Below, in pieces: positions 10,427 through 22,298 of a DNA stretch of 41,073 nt. Positions within the stretch are counted from its first letter, which is position 1. Every line of letters starts with the position of its first letter. The stretch covers positions 4,929,305 through 4,970,377 of the forward strand of contig NC_049979.1 in NCBI RefSeq assembly GCF_000003815.2. Direction: 5' to 3'. The stretch is from Branchiostoma floridae. Lineage: Eukaryota; Chordata; Leptocardii; Amphioxiformes; Branchiostomatidae. The notes beneath the pieces were generated by a model. The model was not told where the DNA came from and searched no databases. It saw nothing but the letters and a program-made list of their open reading frames with translations. A program made the translations under genes and the position numbers.

Positions 10427-10755
10427 CAGGGCTCAAAACACTTTTTTCTGCATACCTGCACCGGTGCAGGTAAGATTGAAAATTACCTGCACCAGACAAA
10501 TTTTACCTGCACCACTCTGAATTTAGGAAGTATGGATGGTACCAAAATTGTTCAGCAACCACTGCTGTTTTTTTTTATACTTTAACAGGTGGTAACAGTC
10601 ATTGCAGCTGATAACAATCCATATGCTGCTACATCATAGGACATTTATGTACAAAACCCAGTACACAGACCAGTGCAGGTAGACATCAGAAATACCTGCA
10701 CAGCACTAATTTTACCTGCACTAACCTGCATATGCAGGTGGTATTTCGAGCCCTG
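10427..10755. mobile_element. hAT-like MITE, CAGGGCTCGAAAT family, CCTGCACC subtype
   Basis: The element ends are CAGGGCTC (left, slightly decayed) and ATTTCGAGCCCTG (right). Subterminal palindromes ACCTGCACCGGTGCAGGT and ACCTGCATATGCAGGT sit near the ends. The octamer CCATTCCT lies directly after the right end (10756-10763) and five bases before the left CAGGG (10414-10421). This suggests an 8-bp hAT duplication with a small change at the left end. The interior matches the elements at 15100-15433 (opposite orientation) and 36944-37238. No coding capacity. Confidence 0.85.
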
Positions 10756-10763
10756 CCATTCCT

Positions 10764-11157
10764 GTAAGTGACCTGTCCCCTCCCCATGCTGCAGAACTGC
10801 TGAGAGATGTGGGGGGTCTTTAGAGGTGTAAGATTGTGAGAAGGGGTCAGGTGGTGCAGACAGGCCTCTTGACCTCCCCTTGAAGATAAGAAGGGAATGA
10901 AAGTAAAGGAACTCCATCCAGCTGGAGGCCTGAGCAAACAACATCAGTCAGCCCGAAATGTACAGTTGGTTCCAGGAGGCCAGGTCTCTGTACTGTACTG
11001 TGTCCAGTGTGTATTCAAGAGAACAGTTAGACTGTATGACTGAGATACAAACCAGGCTATGTGAAATATAGAGATGATGATGAATAGTTACTAAAATGTT
11101 TCAGCACATTCCCCATATCATATAGGCGAGTACAGTTTCTAAATGACAACAGTTCTT
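10764..11157. other. Intergenic, nothing recognised
   Basis: Unique-looking sequence between two elements. The overlapping minus-strand frames at 10645-10944 extend into the neighbouring transposon and are not supported as genes. Confidence 0.5.
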
Positions 11158-11344
11158 AACTTGAAAGTTCATCTGTGTTGGTAAAAGTCATTATTGAACT
11201 AGTTTAACTGTAATATCCAACACAAAAATTGGACTCACCCAAATTGTTCATTCCTTGACAAAGACTGGTGCTGTTCAGTCGAAAATTTGGGTGAGTCCAA
11301 TTTTTGTGTTTGATATTACAGTTAAACGAGTTCAATAATGACAT
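11158..11344. repeat. Palindromic foldback element, short form
   Basis: Two arms of about 45-50 bases face each other: TTTAACTGTAATATCCAACA continuing ...AAAATTGGACTCACCCAAA on the left, and its near-perfect complement ending GATATTACAGTTAAA on the right. The arms are separated by about 45 bases. Left flank and arms match the longer element at 24324-24651. This copy lacks that element's centre and the inner part of its left arm. Its RNA or single strand would form a long hairpin. Confidence 0.88.
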
Positions 11345-13152
11345 TACAGTTCTGTGTAGCTGCTTGATGCACATGGTATGATGATAGAACTAGGCTCCTC
11401 CTCAGTGTTAATAAAGGTTAAACAAGCAGGGAGACAACAGAAGCCCCTGGTGCTCCCCTAACTACTGATGGGGAGCAGGTAGCCAGAACTCAGCCAGAAC
11501 TAGCCAGTGTTAAATGAACCATTTTACAGCGGCAAATTGCTGACTGCTTTTACAAGCTCATTAGCATTTGGCAAGTGGTTGTCATGGAACATTTAGGACT
11601 TACCATTTGTGATTTGGATGACATTTTCCATGAAAGATTTCTATTGGAATTTGGAATCACTTCACAGACTTGAAACACAGGCAGAACAAAGAGGACCCAA
11701 TTTAATAAAGGTTTGCCCAAAGGCTTCTTTCAGAGAGAGACTTTGTAAAAAGTGAAGCATTGGTTTGGGACAAAATGTCATAATCTGGATAATCTACTTC
11801 AGAGTTCAGGTTTTTACCAAGCTCATGTCTCTCCATTAGGAGAGGATTGTTGCCAATTTGGTGATTCCAACTCCATCTGCATACATCACAGGGCATGTTT
11901 GACAGGCTGAACAGTAGTCAATTTTCCACTAGCTTGAGACCATATCATACATATTCACTGAAGTGCCATTTTATGGCCAGCAGTCATTTAGTCACGAGTT
12001 CTGCATAGCTGTCCATGTGTCCGGTAAAGAGGCAAGGGACCACATGCATGATCGGAATTTTTGTTGTCATTAGTCATAAAATTTGCAAAGTAGTAAAGCT
12101 GAAACTGAAACACATTTTGCCAACTGCAAGAATCAAACTGAAAAGATGTAACTGCAACGAGCAAAGAATATACTGGATCTAGTATTTTGAATGTTCTCAC
12201 TAACCATTGTCGCCATAACATTACCAGGTTGGTGAAAAATATGAGCATCCTTTCACAGTTTGCAAGGAAATGTGAATACAAGAAGAAACTGTTACCATTC
12301 TGTCTGCCTTGTGTTTAAGTGTTTATAAGTGTTGTGTTATGTTCTGATGATTGTTTGGCTCTACAAGAAACGTACTGTAACATTTTCCTTAACTATGACT
12401 TCAAGACTTCCATCGTATTAAAGTTGTCACCTATGTTGTGTTTTAAGAGAATGATGTAGTGAGTTAAGCAGTTATGGCTGTAATGTGAACCAGACCTGCT
12501 CCAATTTAAAGGTAGAACATAGAGAGAAGAGAGAATTGCTGCCAATTACCATAGTCCATCTGACTTAGCATAGTGCAGTGGTATTCTGTAGCGATGTGAG
12601 ACTGACGAGGCTCGCTATTCTGTGACATGCACACCCGTAACGCTGTCTTAGGCGATCCTTTCATAAGAGAATACAAGCTGAAGTGAGGCTTTTAGATTTC
12701 AGATAAATGATGAATATAAGGACCTATATGTGAGCCCTTGCTGTAAATATAGCACGCAGTCGTCAACAGCATCTAACAAACATTAGCTAAAGTGTAGCCT
12801 TATCATGTATTATATGTACCAGATACATTATGATAGCCAAGATCAATGATTAAAGATCTATGATACATGTGCACTAGAGTTATGAGCCCGTGCTCTGATG
12901 TGAAGATTAAATATACCATTATTGTGTCATAAGCAGTTTTTATCGACTGGTGTTTATTGACTTTGGTCTCCTTGTCCCTGAACTTCAAGTGATGGTGACT
13001 TTTTAACCCTGGCCAGATCCAAAAGTTAAGTATATACATGTGTAGACCATTATTTTTCTGCTGCCATGATCAGCCTGTCATAGTTGAACCTAAATGTTTA
13101 TGTAACAATGCAAATTGGGCGCTTGTAGAGTAGGGGGTACTATTTTGTTGCT
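11345..13152. other. Intergenic, nothing recognised
   Basis: No exon, element ends or RNA was recognised. The 97-codon minus-strand frame at 11988-12281 has no recognisable motif. Confidence 0.45.
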
Positions 13153-13300
13153 CCTTTCCATGTAATCTACTTTAAATCTTGTTTTATATCTAAATTTCAG
13201 GCATGGAACCGTCTTGTTCTTTGGTACCTTTCCATGTAATCTACTTTAAATCTTGCTTTATATCTAAATTTCAGGCATGGAACCGTCTTGTTCTTTGGTA
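13153..13300. repeat. Recent tandem duplication, 2 x 74 bp
   Basis: Positions 13153-13226 and 13227-13300 are identical except for one base (GTTTTATATC versus GCTTTATATC). Each copy contains a TATCTAAATTTCAG|GCATGG acceptor-like site. The near identity indicates a young duplication or an assembly artefact. Confidence 0.95.
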
Positions 13301-13367
13301 CCTTAACCTTGTATTAAATGGTGGATAAATCTCAATTCCAATATTTCTTAATGTGCCTAAAAATGTA

Positions 13368-13445
13368 CAGTGAAACCTGTCTATAGGGGTCACTCAAGGG
13401 ACTGGCCAAATTTGACCCCTATGGGCAGGTGGCACCTATAGGCAG
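13368..13445. mobile_element. Solo end of a TA-flanked, pogo-like element
   Basis: After a TA dinucleotide the sequence begins CAGTGAAACCTGTCTATAGG, resembling the CAGTCAAACCTG start of the complete element at 27764. It contains an imperfect inverted pair (TATAGGGGTCA / TGACCCCTATGG). No matching right end was found downstream, so it appears truncated or solo. Confidence 0.45.
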
Positions 13446-14208
13446 TATAGCCATTTGTAGTAATAGCTTCCTGTATTTCAGGGGCAGACTGTTTAGAACC
13501 GGAGTCACCAGACACTTTGCATCTCCTTTGTTAGAATGAATGTGATTCGTCCTCAAGGACTTCCCACTTATATCAGCCTGGTAGTCTCCCTTCCTGTAAA
13601 TGGCCAGTTTGTGTTTCAAATGCAACATTCCTCTAGAGAAGACTGACATTCAGGTTCATACCAGTGGGTCTGCATGGGGGGTCCTGACAATGCTTTACCC
13701 TAAATTCAGGATCGCTGACTACGCTTTACGTTAAATTCACGAAGGCTACCAACACTTTATGCTTCGTTCCCACTACGAATTACTTAAAATAAAACAGCTT
13801 CCCTATGAATTATGGGAAATTAAAAAGGCCTGCTTGCACCTTACGGAAAAGACCATGCAGACCCTCATACCAGTGTAAAATACAGCATACCAGTATTTTT
13901 TTCAAAATTCTTCTGATATTCTGGTGTAAGCTGAGGACCTTCTGCATGGAGTTAAAAGGTATCCGTCTTGTTCATGGGGCCAACTAAGCCTGTACATATT
14001 GGTCTCACTTCTGGATGAATGTGTCTAAGCACATTAGAGAAACTGTCACACTCTTTCAATGGGTTGGGAATGTCTCAATTCTCCCGCAGCAGGGGGGTAA
14101 TTGTTTCACACCGAGGTCACTTTACAGACTGAATTGTAAATGAGGCATAGGCTACCCACACCCCTGTGGCATAGCCCATAGCATTGCAACAGCCATGGCA
14201 ACAGCCTT
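13446..14208. other. Intergenic, nothing recognised
   Basis: No supported coding, RNA or repeat feature was seen here. Confidence 0.45.
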
Positions 14209-14222
14209 GAAATTTACAGGTA

Positions 14223-14500
14223 TACTCTCCAAGCAGAGGTTAGGCTCCAGCTGTTTTTTTTAGCTCATCAGAGGGGCAGAGGACAGAACGAGATGGGCAA
14301 AGATCACTGATACTTGATGTCGTGAAGCCCCTACGACCACTGGTTATGGGCCGTGAGTAAGTGAGTTAGTCGTCTTTATCAGGCTTTCTATTTTGTAATG
14401 TACCTTGTATTATCGACAATACAAGATACAATACAAAATAGAGAGCCCGATAAAAACGACTAGAAAAAACAGCAGAAGCCTAACCTCTGCTTGGAGAGTA
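14223..14500. mobile_element. MITE with TACTCTCCAAGCAGAGG ends
   Basis: The ends are TACTCTCCAAGCAGAGGTTA and its complement TAACCTCTGCTTGGAGAGTA. Inner inverted repeats (GGCTTTCTATTTTGTA / CAAAATAGAGAGCCCGATAA) build a large hairpin. GAAATTTA occurs right after the element (14501-14508) and six bases before it (14209-14216), a likely target duplication with an altered left boundary. It is the same family as 31066-31268 but contains about 90 extra internal bases (roughly 14265-14365). No coding capacity. Confidence 0.85.
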
Positions 14501-14704
14501 GAAATTTAGCCAGTGAACAAGACAATGCCATGGACCGTCGACGTAGAAAAGAGTGAGCTTGGTGAACAGGTTTTGTGACAGATTGCTGACCCGGGATCAA
14601 GGTGACTGGCTGGTACGGATCAGGTGACGTCTCACCGCAGCAGCTCGGCTCCGCTGCTCCTGTAAACTGTTCTCCTAATATCACAGAAATGTCAGCCAGC
14701 CAAC

Positions 14705-14783
14705 CTGAAGAATCATCACTCCCCGCAAATTCAGCATCCCAGTCAGGTGCCTGGCTGATTCCGATGCTGTCCTGGGGACGGAC
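14705..14783 (+). repeat. Unfilled copy of a local duplication
   Basis: CTGAAGAATC, CTCCCC and GCATCCCAGTCAGGTGCCTGGC, followed by TGATTC-GATGCTGTCCT, are repeated at 15052-15099 plus 15434-15457. There the sequence is interrupted by a transposon exactly after GCCTGGC. This copy therefore represents the pre-insertion state. Confidence 0.85.
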
Positions 14784-15030
14784 AAAAATTTTGCCCATTC
14801 CATGACGGACAAAAATTGGCATGTAAAGACATCAATTGAACCAAGCTAAGTCTACCAGCAAGATTTGCCCCGCAAAATGCAGGAAATAGCATTTCAGAGG
14901 GTCTTAAATTCAAAAATTTTCCAGCGGGAACATGCTCCCAGAGTCACCCCCTTTCGTAGTGCCTTTGGCCTTCAACAAGATTTCCAATTCAAAATCCATG
15001 CAGGGGATGGAAAAAAAGTCTAGACTGGAT
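14772..15030 (+). mobile_element. Truncated hAT-like MITE, CAGGGTTnTAGCCAGC family
   Basis: Internal landmarks match the complete copy at 16073-16382: CTGGGGACG-ACAAAAATT, GACGGACAAAAATTGGCATG, TCAATTGAACCAAGCT, AGAGGGTCT and AGGGGATGGAAAAAAA. The first part, including the CAGGG end, is missing, and the right end is decayed near AGTCTAGACTGG. Confidence 0.75.
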
Positions 15031-15099
15031 AGAAGACTGTATCAGGGCTGTCTGAAGAATCGCTCCCCACAAATTTAGCATCCCAGTCAGGTGCCTGGC

Positions 15100-15433
15100 C
15101 AGGGCTCGAAATACCACCTGCATATGCAGGTTAGTGCAGGTAAAATTGGGGCTGTGCAGGTATTTCTGGTGTCTACCTGCACCTAACCTGCACTGGTCCA
15201 TGTAAAGGGTTTTATACATAAATGTCCTATAATGTAGGTGTATGTGGATTGTTATTAGCTGCATTGATAAAGTATGAAAGAAAAAATAGCAATGGTTCCT
15301 GAACAATTTTAGTATGATCCATACTTTCTAAATTCAGAGTGGTACAGGAAAAATTTGCCTGGTGCAGGTAATTTTCAATGTTACATGTACCTGCACCGGT
15401 GCAGGTATGCAGAAAAAAGTATTTCGAGCCCTG
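15100..15433. mobile_element. hAT-like MITE, CAGGGCTCGAAAT family, CCTGCACC subtype
   Basis: Perfect ends CAGGGCTCGAAAT and ATTTCGAGCCCTG, with the palindromes ACCTGCATATGCAGGT and ACCTGCACCGGTGCAGGT near the termini. It is the reverse orientation of the copy at 10427-10755 and of similar length (334 bp). It interrupts one copy of a local duplication; flanks CTGGC and TCGGC suggest a partly decayed target duplication. Non-coding. Confidence 0.92.
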
Positions 15434-15463
15434 TCGGCTGATTCGGATGCTGTCCTTGGTCCT

Positions 15464-16064
15464 GAAATCCCCCGGGCTCCGGGAAGCCTAGCAACAGCCA
15501 ATTTAACTAGCCACTTCTGATGATGTGGATTTTGGCGCACATTATAGGCAAACCACAAAGGGGATTTCTGGGCTCCCCAGACATGTTGACGTGATAATAT
15601 CAGAAGGATGGGAGATTAATGCGATTTTTATCACAGCGCCGCTGGCTACTTGATTGTCGCTGTTCTTTTCATCACGGACACACTCCAATCCGTAAGAGAT
15701 CAATGTCCAGCCTAACCTATTGAACTTTACATTCTTCCTGCTGTCATTGCTGTCACCCTGTTTGTAAAAAAAAAAAATCAGAACTTAATGACATGAAATT
15801 GATGATGGTATATTTTGTATTTTCATAACTTAAAATGATAGATTTAACAACAGATATTAACAGTATGGGGTCCCCAACAATAAGCGGGATGGAAACAAGT
15901 CTAAAATGGAGACAACCCTGCTTAACATTAATATTCTGGTTTTGGGTAGTATTAGCAGTCAGCTGCAAGAATGTACCTGAGAGATAAAAGTACTGATTTC
16001 AAAGGAACCTGCGCAATAGGACAGTTGTTTCAGACACAAGTAACATTTTTAGAATGTCCTGATA
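15464..16064. other. Intergenic, nothing recognised
   Basis: No feature beyond a short A-run at 15768-15778. The minus-strand frame at 15753-15968 has no recognisable motif. Confidence 0.45.
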
Positions 16065-16072
16065 GTTTATGG

Positions 16073-16382
16073 CAGGGTTCTAGCCAGCATTCGTCCTTCC
16101 GTCCAGGACAGAATTTTGCAGCTGGGGACGCACAAAAATTTGCCCATTCCATCCTTTATGACGGACAAAAATTGGCATGTAAAGATATCAATTGAACCAA
16201 GCTGAGTCTACTAGCAAAATTTGCCCCTCAACATGCAGGAAATAGAATTGGAGAGGGTCTACATTTCAAAATTTTTTCTTGGGGGGGCATGCCCCTGGAC
16301 CCTTTTGGATCGTTGCACCTTCGACAGCATTTCTATTCAAAATCCAGGGGATGGAAAAAAATTCAGGCTGCCTAGAAAACCA
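16073..16382 (+). mobile_element. Complete hAT-like MITE, CAGGGTTnTAGCCAGC family
   Basis: The left end is CAGGGTTCTAGCCAGC; the right end is the degenerate complement ending GGCTGCCTAGAAAACCA. Flanks GTTTATGG (16065-16072) and GTTTGTGG (16383-16390) form an 8-bp duplication with one mismatch, as expected for hAT. Length is 310 bp. Open frames crossing it (16221-16557) are composed of element sequence and are not genes. Confidence 0.88.
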
Positions 16383-16390
16383 GTTTGTGG

Positions 16391-19300
16391 TATGTTCAGG
16401 AATGCGGAAACGTCCCACAGGCAGGCCAGCTGGAGACAACCTGTGTTTCACTCAAGCCAAGCTTGAACCACTTTGTAGCAGATCAGCTGTGGGCAGAAAT
16501 TGTTGGCAGTTCTTCAAAGCTGTATATCACCGTTCTATTTCCTGTAGGGATAGTTAGGTACCCTCGTGACGCACATGGAAAATGGTCTTCTGCTTGAAGG
16601 AAAACTACCCAGCATCTCTCTTAGTTACCAATTTCCACTTATATCAAAACACATATATCACCATGTATATATATTGAAGCTTATGTAACACTAGTTCACC
16701 TTTATCCGTTGAGTAACCTATATCCATTGCTTTTAAAAACATGGTATTTGGGGACATCACGTCGATGGACGTTGGTTTCAAATTGTCATATTTACAGTAC
16801 ATTGCAGTTTAAAACTACCACCCATCAGCTTGATGTGCCTGAACACCCTGTTTTGAAAAACAACGGATAGAGGTTACCCAACGGATAAAGGTGAAATAGC
16901 ATTACCAGTAACTTTTGAAGTGGATATTACTGTTTTATTTGACAGGAGTCAACATTACATGAGTACTCAGAATTTCTTTCATCTCACTAATCTTTCATGT
17001 AGGGAAAAGAAAGTCAAATGGGCAACAAGTCTGGCAGGTATACCTACAAAACGATGAGAAAAGACAATAGTGGTGATTAGATGGGACAGTTTTATGGCTG
17101 TCGTATGACAATTATCAGTCACACAGTCAAGATACTATTAGCGAGATCAGGCATTGATCAGATGGCATTAACACCTCAACACGTCAGCTGCTTTAAGCAA
17201 GTGAGCTGTAGAAGTGACAAACTCCCAAAAGAGACTTTTTTTTCATTTTCCAATGCACATGGAGTTTTTGTTCGCATCTAAATTTATAATTGATAGTAAA
17301 CATCAGAAAGGTACCACCGAAAATTACAAAAGGATATCAAATTGAACTTGCTATGATTGTTGACTTGTTACTTGAGTTTCTGAAATTTTCTGCTCGTTAT
17401 ACAATTCAGTGACCTATGATAATGTATGTGTACCTTGACTCATGTCATCTTTCATCCACTCCGTTAGGTTGGAATCTTAAACAATCACACCCAGTGGTAG
17501 TCCCACATTGTGCATATGAAATAAAGCGCTTTAATCCTGGGTTGCTTTCAATAAAAAGCCAACTCTTGGGAACCTATTATCTATAACATTGATAGTTGTC
17601 TCAGTACAATACAATGTGCATTCCTGTTTTGAATCTGTTGACAAAATGGTTCGGTAACCCAAGAGGTCTTTATTTTCTACACACGCACATACATGATCAT
17701 ACATACATGTATCTTCAGGATTAACAAGTCCTGCAGGACTTTCACCAAAGGCTGACTGTTGTGTTGCTGTTTAAAGATCTTTAAAGCGCAGGTTGTTCAG
17801 GCCGTCTCCCTCTTGCTTTAGAATTCATTAAGAAAGGATGCCCCCTAGTGGACTATGTAAAACTACAAATGAATAAACCTGGAATAATGCAATGAGCATA
17901 AATCATCAGCTGTGTCATGTTTTTTTCTTCGGATTCTCCTGAGCAGGCAGACAGGTGTTTGCCGGTGGGTTCAGCAACCTCTTTGCCTGACCTGCACATG
18001 ACTTTTTATGGTGAAGGAGGAGTGTGCCCTTCCTTCTCCACCCTCTCGTCTACGGGCGCACAAGTCTCACAGGAACAAGAACTATTTCTATTTCTATGTA
18101 AAGTCACCAGAAGGGCCATGTCACTTTCCTGCATCTCACCTTTCCGTGCCTCAGTGTTGCGTGGCATTCGGCTTTATCACGCCTTGTGTTTATATGGCTG
18201 GTTATTATTAGAATCTGATGACATCTCACTTCACTCTCTTCTGAAGCAGTGTGGTGGACACTTAAGTTTTTCAGAAAACACACTGGGGACTCACTGCACT
18301 TGCATCACTGTAGGGTTCGAAAGTTACTCAACGAATTTCAGTGATAAAGAATGAATTTTCTTACTTTTTTGTATATCTTGTCGTCTGTGTAGCAGTCTGT
18401 CTGCAGGTAACATTATTGCAAGTAAAGCCTGACCAGCTTTGTGAGCCACAATAATAATGATAATAATAATATACATTGCATGATCAAACGACGACATCAT
18501 CCAGATAACCTGGAGACTGTAATGAAGAAGAAATAATTGTATTTCACTAATGATTCTTGTTTCTTGATGTTTTATGACTCATCATATGATTGTATTGTAA
18601 GTTTGTGAAGGGCTGAAAGACTGGCTCATCCAGCCAGCCAGCTTTTGGTTTTACAGCAACTTGTTACAGAAGAGTGACCTATTGTAACAGATGTTGTTCA
18701 TTGTAAGTTAACAGATGTTGTTCATCTGTCAAAGGCAGCGAGGTCTCTTTTTGCTTTGAGAAGACTGACTGCTGAAATCAATGCAATATTCTCCAGCCTT
18801 GTGTTGACTGATGTGCTGACACGAGGAAACAAGAGCTGACAATGGAGACCGCACCCCTCCCGTGTCCAGCTGTTTTATCCTATCAGGTCAGCAGTGATGA
18901 CACTTACCTGAGGGCAGGTGCCAGCTAGAAGGAGATAACTAGGTACCTTCCTCTGTGTGTGTCAAGGGTCAAAGCATTTCCTTTCACAAACCTTTGCAAG
19001 TAACATAGCAATGCCATATTTCCCAAATGATAGGAACACAGAGGGAGGATTGATGATGATTCTTGTTAACAAGTACGGACTGAACATTCACTGTGATGGC
19101 CAGGACTGACCAATCAGATTCCAGGATCAATCCACCACTTCTGTCTGCATCAAGAAACTTTTAAAAATAGTGCCTACATTATACCATGCTATCTGCCCAT
19201 TAAAAAAAAAAAAAGCATTCAAATAAAATGTCACATTCTGTAACTCACAGCCTTACTGATTGCAATAAGATAAAAAAAGTTATAATGATAAGAAGTTGTA

Positions 19301-20552
19301 ACGTTGATAAAGATATCGGTATAACATTAGCCTGTTTGTTGTCAGGTTATTTCAAGTGTCATTGTACATGTATTTTGACAAAGATTTTTCTTACCTGCTG
19401 ATACAACTGTACAACTGTCTACTTCACAACAACTAAGGTGTTAGAGAGCCGAGTACATAAATTTATATCACGGCATTTGACATACTGTATGTATGATAGG
19501 ATCCTCTGCTCCCTGGAGCTTTGGATCAATATGGCACACAGAGAACTCCATGTAACTATCCGCCTTCCCATGGTTATGATATCTACATGTGGTTCTTTGA
19601 AACACCGTATTCTTAAGAGTCTCATGAATTTTTATCTAAGAGAAGGTAAGAGAGTTTCTCATTAAAAATTGCCGCAATATTTTGTCTTCCAGAAGATTAT
19701 TGGCAAGAAAAGAACAGGTGTACATGTAGTTGAGACTGTCCACCTTGTGTTGACTGTCCAATAGACTGTCTGCCCATTAGTAATCACATACAGCACGGAT
19801 TACCCGGATCTTTCCTTTAGTCAAATATGGAGAAAGTGGATTTCCAGTCTCAAAAATAATATGTAACATGATCTGTGGGCTGCTAAGTGCCAAAGATAAC
19901 AGGAACTTAGCGTTCACCCTGGGGGATTATCAAATACTTTATCCCCTCACTCCCGAGACCAAAACAATGCAGGGAGGATCACATGCCTTGACCATAGAAG
20001 GGGCTCCTTGGCTAAGGAAGCTCCTTCAGGCTTGGCAGCATGCATGCTCCCCGGAGCCAGCCACATCTGGGACTGGGAGTGTGTGTTACCCTGGAGTAGC
20101 AGTTGTGCAGAGTAAACACTCAGTAGGGGCTGCCTGCTCCGTGTGTATACATCCATCACCACACAAGGTGGGCCTGCCACACCCACTCCAGCCAAACATG
20201 TAAACTTATTTTTCTGGTTCACCACATGTTAATGCACACAGGAGAAGAGCCCATTTGTCTTCCTTCCCTGCCTAGTAGTAGTACCACTCACTTCACACAC
20301 ATGGCTGGCTGGGTCCTGATAGAAACAGGTTGTCTCAGAAACAAGGTCTCTGGAAAAAATCATCAGCTTTGTAATTAAGAAATTTACATCGCTCAGGTTT
20401 TATTGCAGGCGCTGATTGGGTTTGTAATTTTCAGGCTGAGTGACAGAGGTAAGTACCACGACGACAGGTGGCACCTTTACACACAGGAGCGCTCAGCTGA
20501 CTGGAAACTGTTCAGCTACATACAGAATTACAATATTATTGTGCTTCACTCA
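16391..20552. other. Intergenic, no supported gene
   Basis: This is a long stretch without recognised exons. It contains a 145-codon plus-strand frame (17917-18354) with no recognisable domain, a short ATAATAATGATAATA microsatellite near 18450, an A-run near 19202 and a small duplication of AACAGATGTTGTTCAT (18687-18728). A minus-strand segment around 17665-17760 ends in AATAAAGACC and may be another retrotransposon tail, but the support is weak. Confidence 0.4.
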
Positions 20553-20610
20553 AGGCTCTAGCCAGCGTCCGTTTTTCCGTCGAAATTTGCTGCCTGTGAT
20601 GGAAAAGGTT
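20553..20610. mobile_element. End fragment of the CAGGGTTnTAGCCAGC MITE family
   Basis: CAAGGCTCTAGCCAGCGTCCG followed by TTCCGTC matches the terminal segment of the family seen complete at 16073 and 35611. The rest of the element is absent or too diverged to follow. Confidence 0.55.
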
Positions 20611-20882
20611 TAAAACCAATCTGTCAACCTTGACCATCAAAAATCTGATAAAAGCTCCTTGGTGGAAGCTACAGGCGGCTTAGGGACACCGTCCAAAGCC
20701 GTAAAAGCCACACACTGTTTTGCTATTGTTATGATTGTTGACAATGTGTGTCGGTACCCTTTCGCATAGGATAATCTCATTAAAACACGTTTTTCAAGTT
20801 CTCAGTTCAGCCTCTCTAACTCCTGTTTTCGCGACAATGGCTGACGGAGCTTCACTACAGGCTGCAGCAGTCCACCTCTATA

Positions 20883-21097
20883 CTGTAAATGCAGAAATGT
20901 TCGTGGTGGTTTTATGTTCGCGGTTTTTCCAGTGGTCACTTCACCACGAACTATTAATTAAAAACCACTGCAAACATTTTTCCATTATAGTATGAGACTA
21001 GAGACTATGGTGCTACAGCAAACTTAAAACCACTGCAAAATCTCCATTTTCCCGCTACCGCGAAAGTAAATCCCCACGAACTTAAATGCTTTTACAG
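20883..21097. mobile_element. TA-flanked MITE with CTGTAAAnGCA ends
   Basis: The ends CTGTAAATGCAGAAATGTTCG and the complement of CGAACTTAAATGCTTTTACAG face each other, with TA on both sides (20881-20882, 21098-21099). Subterminal GTTCGTGG and TTCGCGG motifs are mirrored. The 215-bp size, TA duplication and ends fit a Tc1/mariner-type MITE. No coding capacity. Confidence 0.85.
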
Positions 21098-21185
21098 TAA
21101 ACATCTTCTGTGTCTTCTTGCTTCTTCTTTGGGCCATACCTGATTTAGTAGGGACTACTGATGTGTAAACACCATTTACATGCAG

Positions 21186-21207
21186 TTTTTTTTTTTTTTT
21201 TTTTTTT
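21186..21207. repeat. 22-base T-run
   Basis: An uninterrupted run of 22 T. On the minus strand it is an A-run that could be a retrotransposon tail, but no element body is recognisable next to it. Confidence 0.8.
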
Positions 21208-22298
21208 CTGACAATAATTGCGGTTGCCACAAGCCCTGCATTGTCACTTCTCCACTGTTATTTCATCCTAATTTGCTACATTTGAACTGATGGTTTACAA
21301 TTTGGCAAGAAATTCACTTGAGCTATTGGGTGGTTAAATCCTTCTCTAGTGGAAAATCTTATCTTCTCTTGGCAGGAAACATCCATAGAAAAGACATCAT
21401 GCACACACTGGGAACTCAAAGACTTTAGACAAACCAAAAAAGATCAACAGGATGAAACAAGCAAATTGTCATTACCTACATTTCAACACCACACTTTCAT
21501 GTGCATGGGCTTACAAGTTACAAGGATGAAGGACTGTCAGTAGAGCAAAGGTAGTCTGAAATACATCTCAAACCCATCAGGACAAGACTCTTGTATCTAA
21601 TCAGCAAAAGTCTGTCAGTTTGGGCTTGCCTTGGCTTCAGATATTTTTTTTTTTACAAGATCATAATGAATTAAACACTAGAGACCTGAGCTGACAGTTT
21701 TGAAATATAAAACAGGAAAGATTTCAATAGTAGTGTGAATGGTAGTTACAACTGGCCACAAAATGTCTGTGAATCCATCAAGTTTGTTTAGGATAAAAAT
21801 CCTTTCCCTCTCATGAGATGGACCCTGCCTTGGAGGAATACAGAAACAGATGGTTCAGGAGAACCAAAGGATGTAAATGATGCCAAACTGCATCTAGCCC
21901 ATCTCAAACAGGCACTACATTGTACACACTCAATTTTACAATTATCTTGTCTTTAAATCTATGTTGGATGTGACCCCATGGCATGATCTCTAACTCCATT
22001 TCCTCTTGTTATTGACAATATTGAATGGACCCAAGGGCCCAATTGTGGACGTCCTATTATCCAATACATAAGCATGTCTCTGCTTTAGACCTTAATTCTC
22101 AAACCAAAAAAAGACAGTACAGACTGCTTATGTTTAAACTTGTTCTATGTATTCTATATCAAAACATCATGAATTTTCAAAAAATACAATTAATTTCCAC
22201 AATATCAAGTCAATGCTTCAAAAGCTACTACTGGTAAATTATCCTTCAGACACAATTCAGTTCAAACTCCTCAGCTAGTACTCTAGCAGTCAAAGTAG
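21208..22298. other. Intergenic, nothing recognised
   Basis: AT-rich sequence with only short frames and no element ends. Confidence 0.45.

Noticed and set aside
16221-16557. Overlapping plus-strand frames of 70-92 codons
   Set aside because: They are mostly composed of a hAT-like MITE and its flank.
17917-18354. 145-codon plus-strand open frame between Rab4 and CCSAP
   Set aside because: No family motif, Ser/Leu/Cys-rich composition typical of chance translation, and an overlapping competing frame at 18008.
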